Source: Cristatella mucedo
Lineage: Eukaryota > Bryozoa > Phylactolaemata > Cristatellidae
DNA: 64,000 nt
Assembly (NCBI GenBank): GCA_009760855.2
Contig: WPIO01000002.1
Coordinates: forward strand, 1-64,000
Reading direction: 5' to 3'
Shown here in pieces: positions 32,828 through 43,548 of the stretch. Every line of letters begins with the position of its first letter. Positions within the stretch are counted from its first letter, which is position 1. A program made the translations under genes and the position numbers. The notes under the pieces were generated by a model. The model was not told the DNA's origin and made no database searches. It saw only the letters and a program-made list of their open reading frames with translations.

Positions 32828-35800
32828 ATGTATGTATGTGTGTATGTATGTCGCTGACCCACAAGGCCCGCCACGGCTTAGCTCCTTCGTACCTAGCTGA
32901 ACTGCTGCATCAGTTTCAGCCTGCTCGCGCCCTCAGGTCCTGTATGGACAATAAATTAGCTGTCCCATTCCTCCGCTTAAAGACAGTTGGCGACAGAAGC
33001 TTTAGCTCTGCAGGTCCTAGACTGTGGAAGTCGCCTCCACAATTCTTACGCAACGACAACTACTCTCCAACTGCCGACTATGGCACATCTTTTTCAGTGG
33101 TCCTGAACTGCTACTTCTATGCTACTCACTACCTCAACTGCTCTCCTGACTCTGCTATGCTTCCCACTTTCTCTTTGTTGCGTGAGACGAAGTCTGTTGG
33201 CTACCGAATGCGTACCGAAAGCCGCTTAGGGTGTGAGTGCGCTATACAAAACTCTCCTGCGTAACACCCACATGGTCTTTATGACTTTGTGGAGTTACTG
33301 ACGGAGATACATTACATTACATTACATGTGTGCCCTTTCTCTCACATACACACATAATACAGACTGTACAAACAAAGGCAAATTATATGAACGTGTGTGC
33401 GAGTATGCCGACATGCGAGTGCCGTGCATGCAGCATGCCCATGACAGTTGCCAACACAAGGTTTCCATCGACCTGTCTCTAAACAAACCGGCCTTCAATG
33501 TACAACTCTTTCTTTACAGCAAATATTCTTCTTTACAGCTAATATAAAGTGCCTAGAAAAGATTAAGCTCCACGAAGGTACTATAAAAATGCATTGTTAT
33601 AATCAGTATCATTATTATTATTACAAGCAGCGTTAGCTATGCTGCGACAAAGATTAGCTTAGTAGGATACTAGATCCCAGTTGGCTTAGATTAACTCAAC
33701 ACATTGGTCCTGCACAGCAGAACGATTGGATCTGACTGCCAGGCCAAGTGTAGTGAACTTCACAAGTAGTCAACAGTGTCACGTACGCACAGCTGCACAG
33801 CATTGCCAATTCGTTCAGCTCAGAGTGAACCAGCTGCGCCGGTGCACTGCACACAGCCGGAGAGCAGATGCGATCACGCGATCGCTAGATGTGCCAGCGT
33901 TCACCGACGGCACTACCTTTAATGCATCGGGGTCGGCAAAGTAGACCGTGGCAGCTACCGATATGGGCAGATAGAGGTCGATAACTTGTGCTGCTATGTG
34001 ACTCAGAGGCAGGTAGCTAATAAACAACTCCGATGCCATCTGCAGCTTTCCAAACTTGGCCACGGCTTTGGCCGTCCACGTCAGCTGCAACAATCGGTGG
34101 TGCAACAGCATGACTTGCATTTGAATGGTGAGTGCAAACTTAACAGTAAATCCCAGTTCTCGCGCTGCTCCACCACGCAATGGCAGCGCTTGGCAACCGG
34201 AGCGAGGTGGCTGTATGAGACTTGGAGCTAGCACAGTGGCGGCTGCGTTGCAGCGGCAACTGCTGTTAGCCTGCCTCGTGCCTTGGCGACCTGCAGGGGG
34301 AGGGAGGGTTGCTTCTGTCGATTCAAACTCTTCCCCTCCCGTAGTTTCTGCACGGACCACCATGCCCTTGTCATCAAGTGGGCTGATCGAATGTGGAAGC
34401 GAGAAGCCCAGAGGTGAGTCACGGCCGCAACGAATGGCTTTAAACATCATCGGCCTGACTCAGCATACAAATCTTCTAGCCTCTTCGGTAAGGTTCTTGT
34501 TACACTTAGTTTAATATCCATGCCTAGCAGTCTGCTTCCGACAGTCTGTCACACACTCCACCTTTTGTCAAAATCACTGTCACTGCTCACCTCTCCACGC
34601 TAATAAAACATGCAGAGATCCTTTGCTGCACTTGCACATTCGTGGCAGCTAGCCGACTGGTGCTACATTGGCAAGCGGCCTGTCGAAAGAGTGGCTCACG
34701 AGAGCCGAGAGGAGAGAGACTTGGTTGGCCGGCATCACGTCCCTCAATTATAGCTTCCTTTGAGGGAGCCTCAGCTAACCTACTGTACACAGGCTGGAAA
34801 ACGTGGCCATTGGGGCTATCAAAGCATGTGATAGACGACTTACATTATCGTGACTCAGCATGACTCCTTTAGGCATTCCAGTAGTACCAGACTACAACAA
34901 CAGGGCATCACAATCAGCAGAACGCAACAAAGGCATGGCACTGGTCAGCTTTACGTGTTCACGGAAATCACTGCCTCGCTGCCGTAGCTTAATTAAAAAC
35001 AATGCATATATTGCCAACTGCAACAAGCATAAGATACGGTGCTTGTAAAAACTGATTTTGCTTTGGTCTGAGTTTTGTTTTAACCGATCATTTGAAACGG
35101 CAGTTATTAGCTCACCCTGTCCAAAATAGAAAGAAAAATCCATTGCACACACCCCTGGCTTTTTAGCATTTGCTTTTATCCTTCCCAGCCTTCGAGCACC
35201 TCAAATTCTCTCAACTCACTTGCTGCGTGCATTGATGACATCCACACATGGATGGCAGCGAATTTTCTAAAACTAAATGACGATAAAACTTACTAGTTAT
35301 GGGCAAACCCAGTGTGGTTCACAAATTGGAAAGGCTGATGCTCAGAGTTGGCTCTGCCAGCATATCTCCTGTCGAATAAGCTCAAAATCTAGGTGTCATA
35401 TTCCAAAGCGACCTCTCGTTAGACGGCCAGCTCCACAGTCAAATCTGCATATTTTCAGCTTCATAACATTGCTAAAATTCGGGCTTGTTTAGATAAGGAT
35501 ACCACGTCCAAGTTGGTCCAGGCATTCGTGACATCCTGTCTTGACTTCTCCAACTCACTGCTCGCTGGCCTACCGGCATGTGCGATCAGGCGATTGGTGC
35601 AGCTGGTGCAAAACTCTGCAGCTAGCTAGGCTTGTCTGTCGTGAGCGCCGCAGTTGCCACATTACTCCACTTCTCGCCGACCTGCACTGGCTACCAGTCA
35701 AGCAACGGATTGACTTCACGGTTTTGTCGCTCACTTTTAGGTCACTTCATTCTTTGGCTCCAGCCTATCTCTCAGATATACTCCCTCATCAGGCCAAGCA

Positions 35801-38800
35801 TAGTACCACCCGCTTTTCGGAATCCAACAGTCTACAAATACATCGTACAAACCTCAAATCCTTTGGAGACCGTGCATTTAGTTCGTATGCTCCCAAAGCC
35901 TGGAACTCCCTCCCGACCTGCGTCAGAACATCCCCAGACCTGACCACATTAAAAAAACTTAAAAACACACCTATTTAGGACAGCATTTAGTGGGTCCCTG
36001 TGATTCGTCCTTCATGTGCTTATGCGAGCTGACACTGTGCATGCTGCCACTAACCACATTTGCATGCTGACCCTGTGCATGTGACCCCTAACCATGTTAT
36101 TCATTTTGCTTGTTTATCAAGCATGATTTTACTCACCATTCAATTGCATTTCCCTTTGCAGCAAATGTGAAGCGCCTAGAGAGAGATTAAGTTCTCTGAG
36201 GGCGCTTTATCAAGTGCATTATTATTATTATTATTATTAATATTAGCAGGAGTCAGTCTAACTCTAACGGGAAGATTATTCTAAATCCTTGCATTACACA
36301 AAGACATGCATCTGACAATCTGCACAAAAAGATGCAGGAGCAAGTAGTTTTATCTTATTTTCAAGTTCACGGGATGATCATCAGTGCAAATAATTTGGTC
36401 TGGTGTCACGCCTAAATATTTTGGCAATTAACAATCCGTTTCAATTGTCAGCAGACACAACGTGAAAGGTTCTGACAGAGCCTAGACATTAGCGCACCCT
36501 CGATCACTCACGCACGTAAAATGGTAACAGATCCACCGACTTAAAGCCTGGAAAACGTATGAGGCACACGAAGGTACAAGTGATAAAACCTGAGATAAAT
36601 TCGCTGGGCGATGGCACCAGGATGCGGCACTCTATCGTAAGCATCATCTGCTGCAGGCAGCCCATGCATTGCCCATCTCACTCCTCCCTCCACTCCCCAC
36701 CACTTCCGTACAGGGCTCCAGCTCTCACCGTGTATATGAGCGTGCAGCACTTGTTGACCCTCAGAGCCCTGATGCGCTCATCCAGCACACTATCCGACAC
36801 ATCCTTGGCCAAGGCCATGAAGTCGGACCACTGCAAAAAGTAGCGACTGCGAAACAACATTGCAAGCGAGCACGCAAGCACATGCAGCATCGCTCGGGAA
36901 AGACATCGGGCTGCAGCGGCCAAGCTGCTGCGGCGATGTGCGGCCCGTCGAACGCCGCTGCTCTGCAGTGGCCATAGCACTGACCGCATAGATCGTGGGG
37001 TCCTTCACGGACGGAGCACCTCTGTACTGCACGATGGCACGCAGAGACGGCAGCCTGCTTCGCACGGCCAGGATCTTGGCTAGCTGCGCTTCATTCTCAA
37101 CCACGATAACGTTGGCAGTGCTGGATGAGGCAACGTAGTGACATGCCTCGGCCGTGTTGGTGGTGTAGAGACCGCACGCAAAACCGCTGGAATAGATTGC
37201 TGCTTATGAGACCCGGTGTCAGTGTAGAGCAGGGGGGTGTGCCACTGTTCTTTGCTCCCATTGAGAAAACTGACACGAAACAAATGCACAAACTCACGAG
37301 CTGCATGCTTCGCAGGAAGAAACCAAGCGTGGGTAGGCACAGCGTAAGACAACCTTGCTTGCGACAATGGCTGAGAGAAAGAACATCAGTGGCAAGAAAC
37401 AGGCCGCACAAGACCAAGAGCAGGCGCCTATGCTCGGCCTACCCGGCAAATATGGCTCCGAGGTTGGCCAGAAACCACTCGACGGCATTGAAGCCCAATA
37501 TTCCGACGGCATTTGCCGGCTCGAGTCCTAACTAAAAAAAAAACCAAGCTGATCGAGTTGGGTGCAGTGTGAGCCAATCATGCCGCGGCAGCCAACGAGC
37601 GGGAGCTCAGGCAAAGCGTCCATCGAAAGGGGCCCAACGCCACAGCCAGCTGGCTTCCTCCTCCATAAGACCTCGGCCACCACACCCCGATCCCGTGCCA
37701 ACTGAGCCAGAAAAGCTGCCACAAGCAAGTTACTCAACCCACCCCCAAGCGACGGCGCCGCCAGCCTGGCAGCTCGGGTTGACCAAACGAATCTTGTGCT
37801 GAGGCCTGCTCTTTCCAGACGGTTCTTTCAGCCAGACTGCTAGCCAGTGCCACCGTGCCTGCACAGCCTCAGTCTGAGCACAGCCGCCGCATTGCACTTC
37901 TGAGCAGACGGCCCCAATGCATGCGGTTGACAGAGGCGACACAATAGAGTTACGAAACTAGAACTGCACAGCTATCACTGATCATAAACTTAAGAAATTC
38001 AGCAGCGTCAAGTGAGCCACTTCTCTGCAGACCAGCAACATGCTTCACTGCCAACCTGCACCTGCATGGCCGTGGCCAGGTGGCCAAAATGAACAGGCCA
38101 AAGGTGCATGCCAGATTGTCAGATGCACATGCCAGAGCCACCTCCAACGAATGCCCAGCCACTGGCTGGTGGTCTGCCAAAAGCACCAGCCTTGCCAAGG
38201 CTGATTCAAAGCCTTGCGATAAATCAAACTGCACTATAAATGAACAAGTAAGGCTCCATTTGCTTAAAGCAAACAGTGGCTGGCAACTACAAAGCGCACC
38301 TACAAAGCGCACCTACAAAGCTGCACCGGTCGGTCGCACGACAATAGTACAGCAGCCACTGCTGTATGCATAGCTAGCACTGCGACATTGTGCAGTTATT
38401 GACACGGTGTGCCCAAACCATCACCCCCCCTGACTAGGCTACCCACAAACGAGCTCCCTCGGAAAGAAAAACTTGACTGGGCGTTCGACATTCGGCGACT
38501 GCTTCATCAACCCATACTCGCCTACAAGCCTGAGAACAGACCTGAGGGACCAGCAAGTCACTGAGCCGTTTGGTGGAGCAGAACAGGCTGCACCGTTGTC
38601 TTAGGCAAGCAGCAAGTAAGGCTGCAGTCCGTCGGTACGCCAGTGCTCACCACAGCAGATATGGCACATCCCTGCCCTCCCCCCCCCCCCCGATAGGTGG
38701 AGGCCGACGTGAGGCTTCTTCCTATGTGTTTACCTATTGTGTTTACACTGGTTACGAGGCAAGCTTGTTGCTCGCCGACTAGATCATGCCTTAGACTTTT

Positions 38801-41129
38801 AGGGCATGCACTAACTAGCTTCGTAGAGCGAGTTCTAGGAATGCAAGTCTCTAACTAGCATGAACTTGACACGGATATGTGTCATGCTCTCTCGAACCGT
38901 GGGTCGAAAGAGTTGGAACTACACTCAAACCCATTATCTGCCCGGTTCAATTGGTTACCGGCTTGGGGGCTGAAAATAAATTTTAACCGAAAGACAGTCA
39001 CCGAACTGCCTCAGAGCTGTCTGCAAGCTTGCTTGCCACCACCTCACTCGTAAAATGATTGCGAAAACTAATTGCAGCTTCGGGGGGGGGGGTTGCGGCA
39101 GTGAGGTTGCACAATGAAGCAACGCTGCTTCGGCATCGGCTGATCTACCGAAGCACCTGGTGCTGCCGAAGCATTATCGAATCTCTGACCCAGTGCCCCG
39201 ACGGGTCTCTCAGCTGCAGATGCATCTGCTCTGCCCCTATGAACACGTTGTTTTGTTCCGGTGCACTTTGCTTGGGAACATGTGCATGCATGATTCAGTG
39301 CATGTAACTAGCCAGAGGTCTTACTAACCGGTGGCCTGAGTTCTTTCATATTTGCTTTAGCATACTGGCCTAAGCAAGATACTTGTCTGTGCTTACATGC
39401 TTAAAACCATGCACGAAACTTACCCCATGGGTATTGATTCTCATGCAGGGAGTAGCAAAGCAATTGAATAGAGATTAACTTCACTTAGGAGCTGGACAAA
39501 AGGCCTCGTATTACCATTATTTTTATTATTATTTTTATACTGATCACTTAGAAGGAAATGCAAATGCAAACGTATTTGGATGATCAGTATGTGCATTATA
39601 CCTAGGTTTTCCTAAGCCCCCAAAGTGAAATGGACCCAAGATGTAGGTTCTGTCTGCTAAATATGGGCTTCTCAAGTAAAATTGCCACGATAATGGGGCA
39701 AGTTGTGAACAAGATGTCCAAAATGACCCAAAAACCCCTTTAAATTGGAGCTTTACTTAGAACAAAGCATTTAGACAAGGACTCGTCCCTAGGTCACGAA
39801 GGAACCCTAAGGCTGCCCATGAGTCAGACTGTTAAAGCCGACTCATTGAACATGAGTTATCTATCCTACATAAAGGTTAGCTGATTCAACGGCCTCGTGT
39901 GTATCTCGGAAAAGCGCCTTAACGGCTATCACCACTGCTTACAGTTAGCAGTAAAGGATAGCCCACTACAGGATTCGAACCCACGACCTGGGTCGTGAAG
40001 AACAAGCACCTTACCACTGGGCTAAGACCCGTGGGTAAAGCCCATCAGTCACGCCGAAGATACTTAGTCGTCAAGCTTCACAAGGAGTGACCGGGTACAC
40101 AAGCACAGGCAGCTGCAGTATAGATTGGCTGCAGTATAGACTGTCGAAGCAGTCGACCAGAGAAAGATGCGAATCGGCTCACCTTGATAAACGCTTTGGC
40201 CGCTTGCCTCGTCTGCTCGTAGTATTCTTTGTACGTCAAATAGGCCCACTTGCCATCAACTTTGTAACCTATAAAAATGCACAGGGCAAGATGGACCGTG
40301 AAAGCTTTGGACGATGAATCCTTGCAAAACTGCCGGTTCCAGCAGAGAAAACGGCCTAGCTAGCGACAGGAAATGCCCATTAATTAGCAAGGCCGTCGAA
40401 TTCGATAGGGGGAAAAGATGAATGACGGTTTTTAATTTTGACACGCCAGATAAAAAAGGAGTGCCACTGGCAGCACTTGGGGTTAGCCCGTTCCGAGTCG
40501 AGCACGCCATCACCGTTTGAACAGCAGACCGATTTCGTGAGAGCTGTCACTCAAAAAAGCGTTTTCCAATCAAAACGCTGGCAGGATTTCAGCCAACCGA
40601 TGGCGACTTGCTGCTGCTTGGTCTTACCTCGTGTTACTTGGAGCACGTGCAAGCGGCCAGAACAACGAAGCAGGCAGGCTTGCAAGTTCAGCGCGCACAA
40701 ACAGTATCCTGGGATGGCTGTCACCATGCTAGTGTGAGGCGGCTTGCCAAAAAGCCTAGCGCCAAACGATTAAGCGCTGCTCTTCGCTGTGAGTGCAAGC
40801 GCCCGCGTGCTTGGTCGCGTGAAGTCAAATCGATCGAGGGCGTTCGAGTGAGCAGGTTGCGCTGCCACAGTCACAGCAGCATGGCCATCGCAGAGACGGC
40901 AGCGCTTCTTCGGGGGTGCCAGCGAAGCCAGCCCCAGTGAAGCCAGCCGAACACAAGGTCGATCGCTATCGGTGCATACCCAGCGCACGGTGATTCGGAT
41001 GCTTGGCAGCTATTTCGGCGAGTAGCGTAGGCACTAGAATGGGAGGGCTGCTATCGTTGTCCATGCGCAGCTTGACGGCACCATGCCGGTCCCACGCTAT
41101 GCGGCTGTCGGAGAGCTCCTGCTGATCCC
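25167..41129 (-). CDS. ACSBG: Acyl-CoA synthetase, bubblegum family (ACSBG), 14 coding exons seen
   Basis: The enzyme activates long-chain fatty acids to acyl-CoA with ATP, through an acyl-adenylate. Exons (minus strand) run 41129-40980, 40268-40183, 37531-37443, 37186-36985, 36830-36729, 34891-34844, 34084-33917, 32486-32305, 32177-31990, 29775-29654, 29374-29224, 27340-27201, 27122-26876 and 25255-25167. Phases agree at every junction and together they give about 653 residues, near the family length of roughly 660-725. Family landmarks in order are AWDRHGAVKLRM, AVGILGFNAVEWF, the AMP-binding loop YT-SGTTGMPKG, LPLSHIAAQ, GFMGVPRVWEK, YGMSESTG, ITGRIK-E-LLITAGGEN, and the C-terminal GELG-PTLKLKR with the catalytic-lysine region. 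No frame break was found. The N-terminal coding exon is uncertain. Introns carry LINEs, SINEs and microsatellites. Coding bases are more CpG-rich than the introns. Confidence 0.95.
25711..25758. repeat. 21-bp tandem repeat in an ACSBG intron
   Basis: Two full copies and one partial copy of ggaagaaccaaatagggcca plus a. Confidence 0.9.
25795..25930 (-). mobile_element. LINE-A-related 3' end, variant subfamily
   Basis: Minus strand: UTR text, then acatggatagagataaagtt, the loop and an AT-rich tail (on plus: attaaaatagtaatgatgtc). Within the last ACSBG intron. Confidence 0.55.
26876..27122 (-). CDS. ACSBG: ACSBG exon 13
   Basis: 247 nt, starts in phase 0 after tttgtag and ends with one base before gtgagc. 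Encodes EVDPDSQEPRDALT, KEWCKQLGSQATTVSELAG and KDFSVAGGELG, all as expected for the region before the C terminus. Confidence 0.93.
27201..27340 (-). CDS. ACSBG: ACSBG exon 12
   Basis: 140 nt, acceptor ctttgcag, donor gtaaga. Encodes LLITAGGENVAPVPIEDAVK and IGDRKKFLSILICLK, the highly conserved hinge and C-domain start. Its first 2 nt complete a glutamate split across a GC-AG intron. Confidence 0.95.
27840..28250 (+). mobile_element. LINE-A ORF2 fragment before the RT core
   Basis: Encodes DPLSEQADRFSSFFLSTRLK, which parallels DPFADIADRFSSFIVSKIDK of the 42020 copy. Further on come a DQVPT-like segment and ADTVRPVP. It is broken by frameshifts and lies in an ACSBG intron. Confidence 0.65.
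28250..28315 (+). mobile_element. LINE-A 3' tail nested in an older LINE-A copy
   Basis: About 65 bp match only the family 3' stem-loop and tail (agtgcctagaaaaagatcga through tcaagtgcactattatta). It sits between two pieces of the same RT-side coding text. Confidence 0.6.
28316..29090 (+). mobile_element. LINE-A reverse-transcriptase fragment
   Basis: Continues the 27840 copy: ENLSNFNLVSTLPFLSKS, TPQGSILGPLLFSVYSPDVI and CHADDRTQHYL, a degraded YADD box. Multiple frame changes. It ends just before ACSBG exon 11. Confidence 0.8.
29224..29374 (-). CDS. ACSBG: ACSBG exon 11
   Basis: 151 nt, acceptor gccag, encodes ICMDGRNVFMGYINEEEKTK, CSGDIGKID and YIYITGRIK. The only phase-consistent donor is a GC site, AAAG|GCATGT, at 29223. 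Confidence 0.93.
29654..29775 (-). CDS. ACSBG: ACSBG exon 10
   Basis: 122 nt, acceptor ctttcag, donor gtagct. Encodes PQTVGLFTADRLLWRIGSVG and SNVDKDGNGE, the segment between the YGMSESTG motif and the ICMDGR segment. Confidence 0.92.
30715..31290 (-). mobile_element. LINE-B copy, ORF2 end to ACATT tail
   Basis: On the minus strand the ORF2 end, UTR and tail (attacatagcatcacattac) are all present. It matches 32852-33325 across its length and lies in an ACSBG intron. Confidence 0.8.
31612..31740 (+). mobile_element. tRNA-derived SINE, variant
   Basis: Head cacgggtcttagcccaggag, a B-box-like GATTCGAGTCC at 31673-31683, then tgcagtgggcgatccttgat. It differs from the 52977 type in the head. Inside an ACSBG intron. 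Confidence 0.65.
31990..32177 (-). CDS. ACSBG: ACSBG exon 9
   Basis: Encodes VPFGWTIANAVVFRKVREQL, DRCRFCISGAAPISMDTLQF and ITEVYGMSEST. The 5' end is ambiguous: acceptors at tgcag (exon start 32177) and ggcag (exon start 32171) are 6 nt apart and both keep phase. Donor gtatcc. Confidence 0.93.
32305..32486 (-). CDS. ACSBG: ACSBG exon 8
   Basis: 182 nt, acceptor tttgcag, donor gtaagc. Encodes GSLVKTLQEVRPTGFMGVPR, VWEKIEEKM and IASWARDIG, as in the family. Confidence 0.95.
32767..32851. repeat. Compound (GT)n(TATG)n microsatellite
   Basis: About 22 GT units followed by about ten TATG-type units, directly at the 5' end of a LINE-B copy in an ACSBG intron. Confidence 0.97.
32852..33325 (+). 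mobile_element. LINE-B copy, best preserved
   Basis: An open frame covers SLTHKARHGLAPSYLAELLH to GCECAIQNSP at the ORF2 end. The 3' UTR runs aacacccacatggtctttat and ends in acattacattacattacat (33309-33327). The N-terminal domains are missing. Confidence 0.85.
33525..33625 (+). mobile_element. LINE-A 3' tail
   Basis: taaagtgcctagaaaagatt through the loop to a TTA-rich tail at 33608-33623. Inside an ACSBG intron. Confidence 0.65.
33917..34084 (-). CDS. ACSBG: ACSBG exon 7
   Basis: 168 nt, acceptor ttgttgcag, donor gtagtg, phase 0 at both ends. Encodes ASELFISYLPLSHIAAQ and VYFADPDALK. Confidence 0.95.
34844..34891 (-). CDS. ACSBG: ACSBG exon 6, 48-nt exon with AMP-binding loop
   Basis: The 16-codon exon encodes exactly SGTTGMPKGVMLSHDN, between acceptor gttgtag and donor gtaagt, in phase 0 at both ends. 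It carries the ATP/AMP-binding P-loop of the adenylate-forming superfamily. Confidence 0.96.
35165..36235 (+). mobile_element. LINE-A copy, RT end to (ATT)n tail
   Basis: Follows the same order as 6305-7449: text after the YADD box, ANFLKLNDDKT, ITLLK-type region, FKVLSLTFRSLHS-like text, NLKSFGDRAFSSYAPKAWNS (about 35850-35915), then the 3' UTR, the stem-loop and ATT repeats at 36218-36235. Small deletions break the frame. Lies in the ACSBG intron between exons 5 and 6. Confidence 0.85.
36729..36830 (-). CDS. ACSBG: ACSBG exon 5
   Basis: 102 nt, acceptor tttttgcag, donor gtgaga. Encodes WSDFMALAKDVSDSVLDERI and NKCCTLIYT, which leads directly into the SGTTG loop of the next exon. Confidence 0.95.
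36985..37186 (-). CDS. ACSBG: ACSBG exon 4
   Basis: 202 nt, acceptor ctattccag; the donor is a weaker gtcagt. Encodes GLYTTNTAEACHYVA, ENEAQLAKILAVRSRL and AIVQYRGAPSVKDPTIYA. Confidence 0.94.
37443..37531 (-). CDS. ACSBG: ACSBG exon 3
   Basis: 89 nt, acceptor after a T-run (ttttttag), donor gtaggc. Encodes LGLEPANAVGILGFNAVEWF and LANLGAIFAG. Confidence 0.94.
39890..40040 (-). mobile_element. tRNA-derived SINE
   Basis: Minus strand: head acgggtcttagcccagtggt, B box GGTTCGAATCC, the body with a degraded ctgcaagcggtggtga-like part and a tail near 39890. Same variant as 31612-31740. Confidence 0.7.
40183..40268 (-). CDS. ACSBG: ACSBG exon 2 of the visible set
   Basis: 86 nt, acceptor tttttatag, donor gtgagc. 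Encodes YKVDGKWAYLTYKEYYEQTR followed by QAAKAFIK. Confidence 0.93.
40980..41129 (-). CDS. ACSBG: ACSBG exon 1 of the visible set
   Basis: 150 nt, acceptor tttctccag, donor gtatgc. Encodes DQQELSDSRIAWDRHGAVKL followed by RMDNDSSPPILVPTLLAEIA. It begins with 2 nt of a split codon, so at least one coding exon lies further upstream. Confidence 0.93.
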
Positions 41130-41548
41130 CTGGAGAAAGAAAAAAAAAGAAAGAAGCTGCTCAGTCTAGTCATCGCCTGGCGACCGTCGGCAAGCTCGGT
41201 GACCAGACGTATGCGTGCAACAGCCGGCGACCAAGGAAGCACAAAGCCCTCGGTTCCAATAAGGGCCAGCTAGAGGCAGCTTCGGCAGCTGCTTTTCGAA
41301 TGGCACTATTATATGTTGCTAGAGTAAGCCGTTCTCCTCTCGGGTGATCGCCGAGCCACGGCCATCATCCGAGAGAAAAAGATACCAGACCGTGGTATGA
41401 GCTGTGTGCAAAGGCAATAGGAATCGGCCACAGTGCTGCAACCATTTGATTAACTAACATGACATGCACAGCGAGATGGGGCACTAGTGTGAGCACGAAG
41501 ACGCCACCACTCAATAACTCTTTCTCACACACATCGCGTGCGCGCGCG

Positions 41549-41647
<99 letters not shown>

Positions 41648-42019
41648 GGCCGGCCTACTCTATCACTTTTGGCGGAATCTGGCACAATCTGCAGCCACGA
41701 TAAATACAAAGCCCTAGAGATCACTGCTTAGCCTCTTATGGCATTCCCCTGCCAGTGGATGTCAATTAGATTTGGATCTCGTCAGCAATGTACGGCTGGT
41801 GAAACGCTTGGTTTCCCAGGGCAAACTGATCAGGTTACATTCTTACAAAAAGGTCAAGGAAGCCGATGAAAATGCCTGTTAACTGAGCAACATTTTTCAA
41901 AATAATAAGTAATTTTTATCTAGTCCATCGTTTCAGTAAGCATTATATAATGCATCCTTAGGTTGCTGGAAAATGCAAAGGCTCGGTCTATTAAAATTAT
42001 GCTAGAAATCATGTTCGTT
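41130..42019. other. ACSBG upstream or intron; CT microsatellite
   Basis: No coding exon is supported. The acceptor side of the first visible ACSBG exon is at 41130. A 96-bp CT tract occupies 41551-41646. Confidence 0.5.
41551..41646. repeat. (CT)n microsatellite
   Basis: Forty-eight uninterrupted CT units, preceded by a short GCGCGC run. Confidence 0.98.
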
Positions 42020-42135
42020 TGATCTATCAGTGGTGAGATCCTTACCTAGTGATCCTTTCGCTGATATAGCTGACCGATTCTCAAGCTTCATTGTCAGCAA
42101 GATAGATAAGATCGGAGAGATTATCCCTAAGGAGA
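42020..42135 (+). mobile_element. LINE-A ORF2 fragment
   Basis: Encodes LPSDPFADIADRFSSFIVSK. It is separated from the rest of the copy (42300 onward) by a minus-strand SINE. Confidence 0.7.
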
Positions 42136-42149
42136 TAGCATCCAGCATA

Positions 42150-42295
42150 CATGGCAGCAGAAGAGCCTTTATGGCTATCACCACAGCTAGCATAGAGCAA
42201 TAAGGAATCACCCTTATGCAGGATTCGAACCCACGACCTCAGTCGTGAAGATTGAGCACCTTACCTCCTGCGCTAATACCCAAGGACTAGACCAT
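42150..42295 (-). mobile_element. SINE inserted in LINE-A
   Basis: Minus strand: head gggtattagcgcaggaggta, B box GGTTCGAATCC, a degraded body ending near gctcttctgctgcc. It lies between two collinear LINE-A pieces. Confidence 0.7.
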
Positions 42296-42299
42296 ATTC

Positions 42300-43548
42300 C
42301 CACTGCCCTACTTACGCGATGCAAACTAACACCATAAATCTCTCCTTAGGTCGTGTCCTTGCAAAATCTTTCAAAAAAGCTGTTGACAGACCACTACTCA
42401 AGAAAGCAACACTAGACTTAAAAACTTGAGCAACTTCTGCCTATTCAGCCTACTGCTGTTCCTATCTAAGACACTGTAACGAGTAGAGGCAGACCAACTA
42501 AACTTTTACATTAACACTTTAAACCTACTAAGTAAGTTCCAATCTGATTTTAGAGCTAATCACTCCATGGAGTTAGCACTGCTTCCGGTGTATAACTACC
42601 TTCTTAGGAATGCAGATTTAAGTAGTCTCTTTGATTGATTGTTTTGCTCGATCTTTTGGCAGCTTTTGATACTATCGATCACCAAGTCCTTCTCGAGTGC
42701 CTCTCATCTCGCCATGGCATCACTGGTACTGCACTGCAATGGTTTAAGTTCTACCTCAGCTGGAGACTCCAGAGTATTAATGTGAACGGAAAATGCTCAT
42801 CCGGGGAAATCACTAAAATATGGGGTACCTCAGGGCTCTGTGCTAGGTCCGGTTCTTTCCATGGTTTTTACTCTCCCTCTTGCCGATGTGATTGCAAGGC
42901 ACAGGATAGGCTTTCACTTGTATACACATGACACTCAGTTGTACTTTGCTTTGATCTCTCCAAGCCCTCCAGCATGCCGATTACTCCAAACTCCCTTGCT
43001 GCATGCATTGATGACAGCCGGACGTTGATGGCAGCAAACTTTCTTAAATTGAATGACGATAAAACCAACTTACTAGTTACGGGCAAACCAAGTGTGATTC
43101 ATAAATGGGAAAACCTATCGGTCAACATGGGTTCTGCAAGCACATCTTCTGTTGCACCGGCACGAAATCTAGGTGTCCTCTTCCAAAGTCACCTTTCATT
43201 AGACGACCCATCAGCTCCATAGTCAAGTCTGCCTACTTTCAGCTATATACCATTGCTGAAAATTCGAGCTTGCTTAGACAAGGATACCACATCTAAATTG
43301 AGCCATGCATTTGTGATATCCTTTATCGACTACTGTAACTCACTGCTTGCTGGTATACCGCCCTGTGCAATCCGGTGCTTACAGCTGGTGCAAAACTCTG
43401 CTGCTAGGCTTGTCTGTCGTGAGCGTTGGGGTTGCCACATCACACCACTTCTTGCTAACCTGCACTGGCTTCCAATCAAGCTAAGTATTGACTTCAAGGT
43501 TTTGTCACTCACTTTTAGGTCCCTTCATTCTTTGGCTCCAGCCTACCT
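42300..43548 (+). mobile_element. LINE-A reverse-transcriptase copy
   Basis: This is the longest RT-domain copy here: VLLDLLAAFDTIDHQVLLEC, TGTALQWFKFYL, the region of the GxxxGPVL motif (42835-42860), a mutated catalytic box HLYTHDTQLYF (42917-42950) and AANFLKLNDDKTNLL. The conserved second catalytic aspartate pair is altered (YADD read as YTHD), and there are frame changes, so the copy is dead. It stops abruptly at about 43548. Confidence 0.85.

Noticed and set aside
33815-34450. 211-residue single frame as an intact gene
   Set aside because: Only 33917-34084 of it is coding; the rest is intron read-through on both sides of the splice sites.
41365-41724. RE-repeat frame of 119 residues
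   Set aside because: It arises from the CT tract at 41551-41646.
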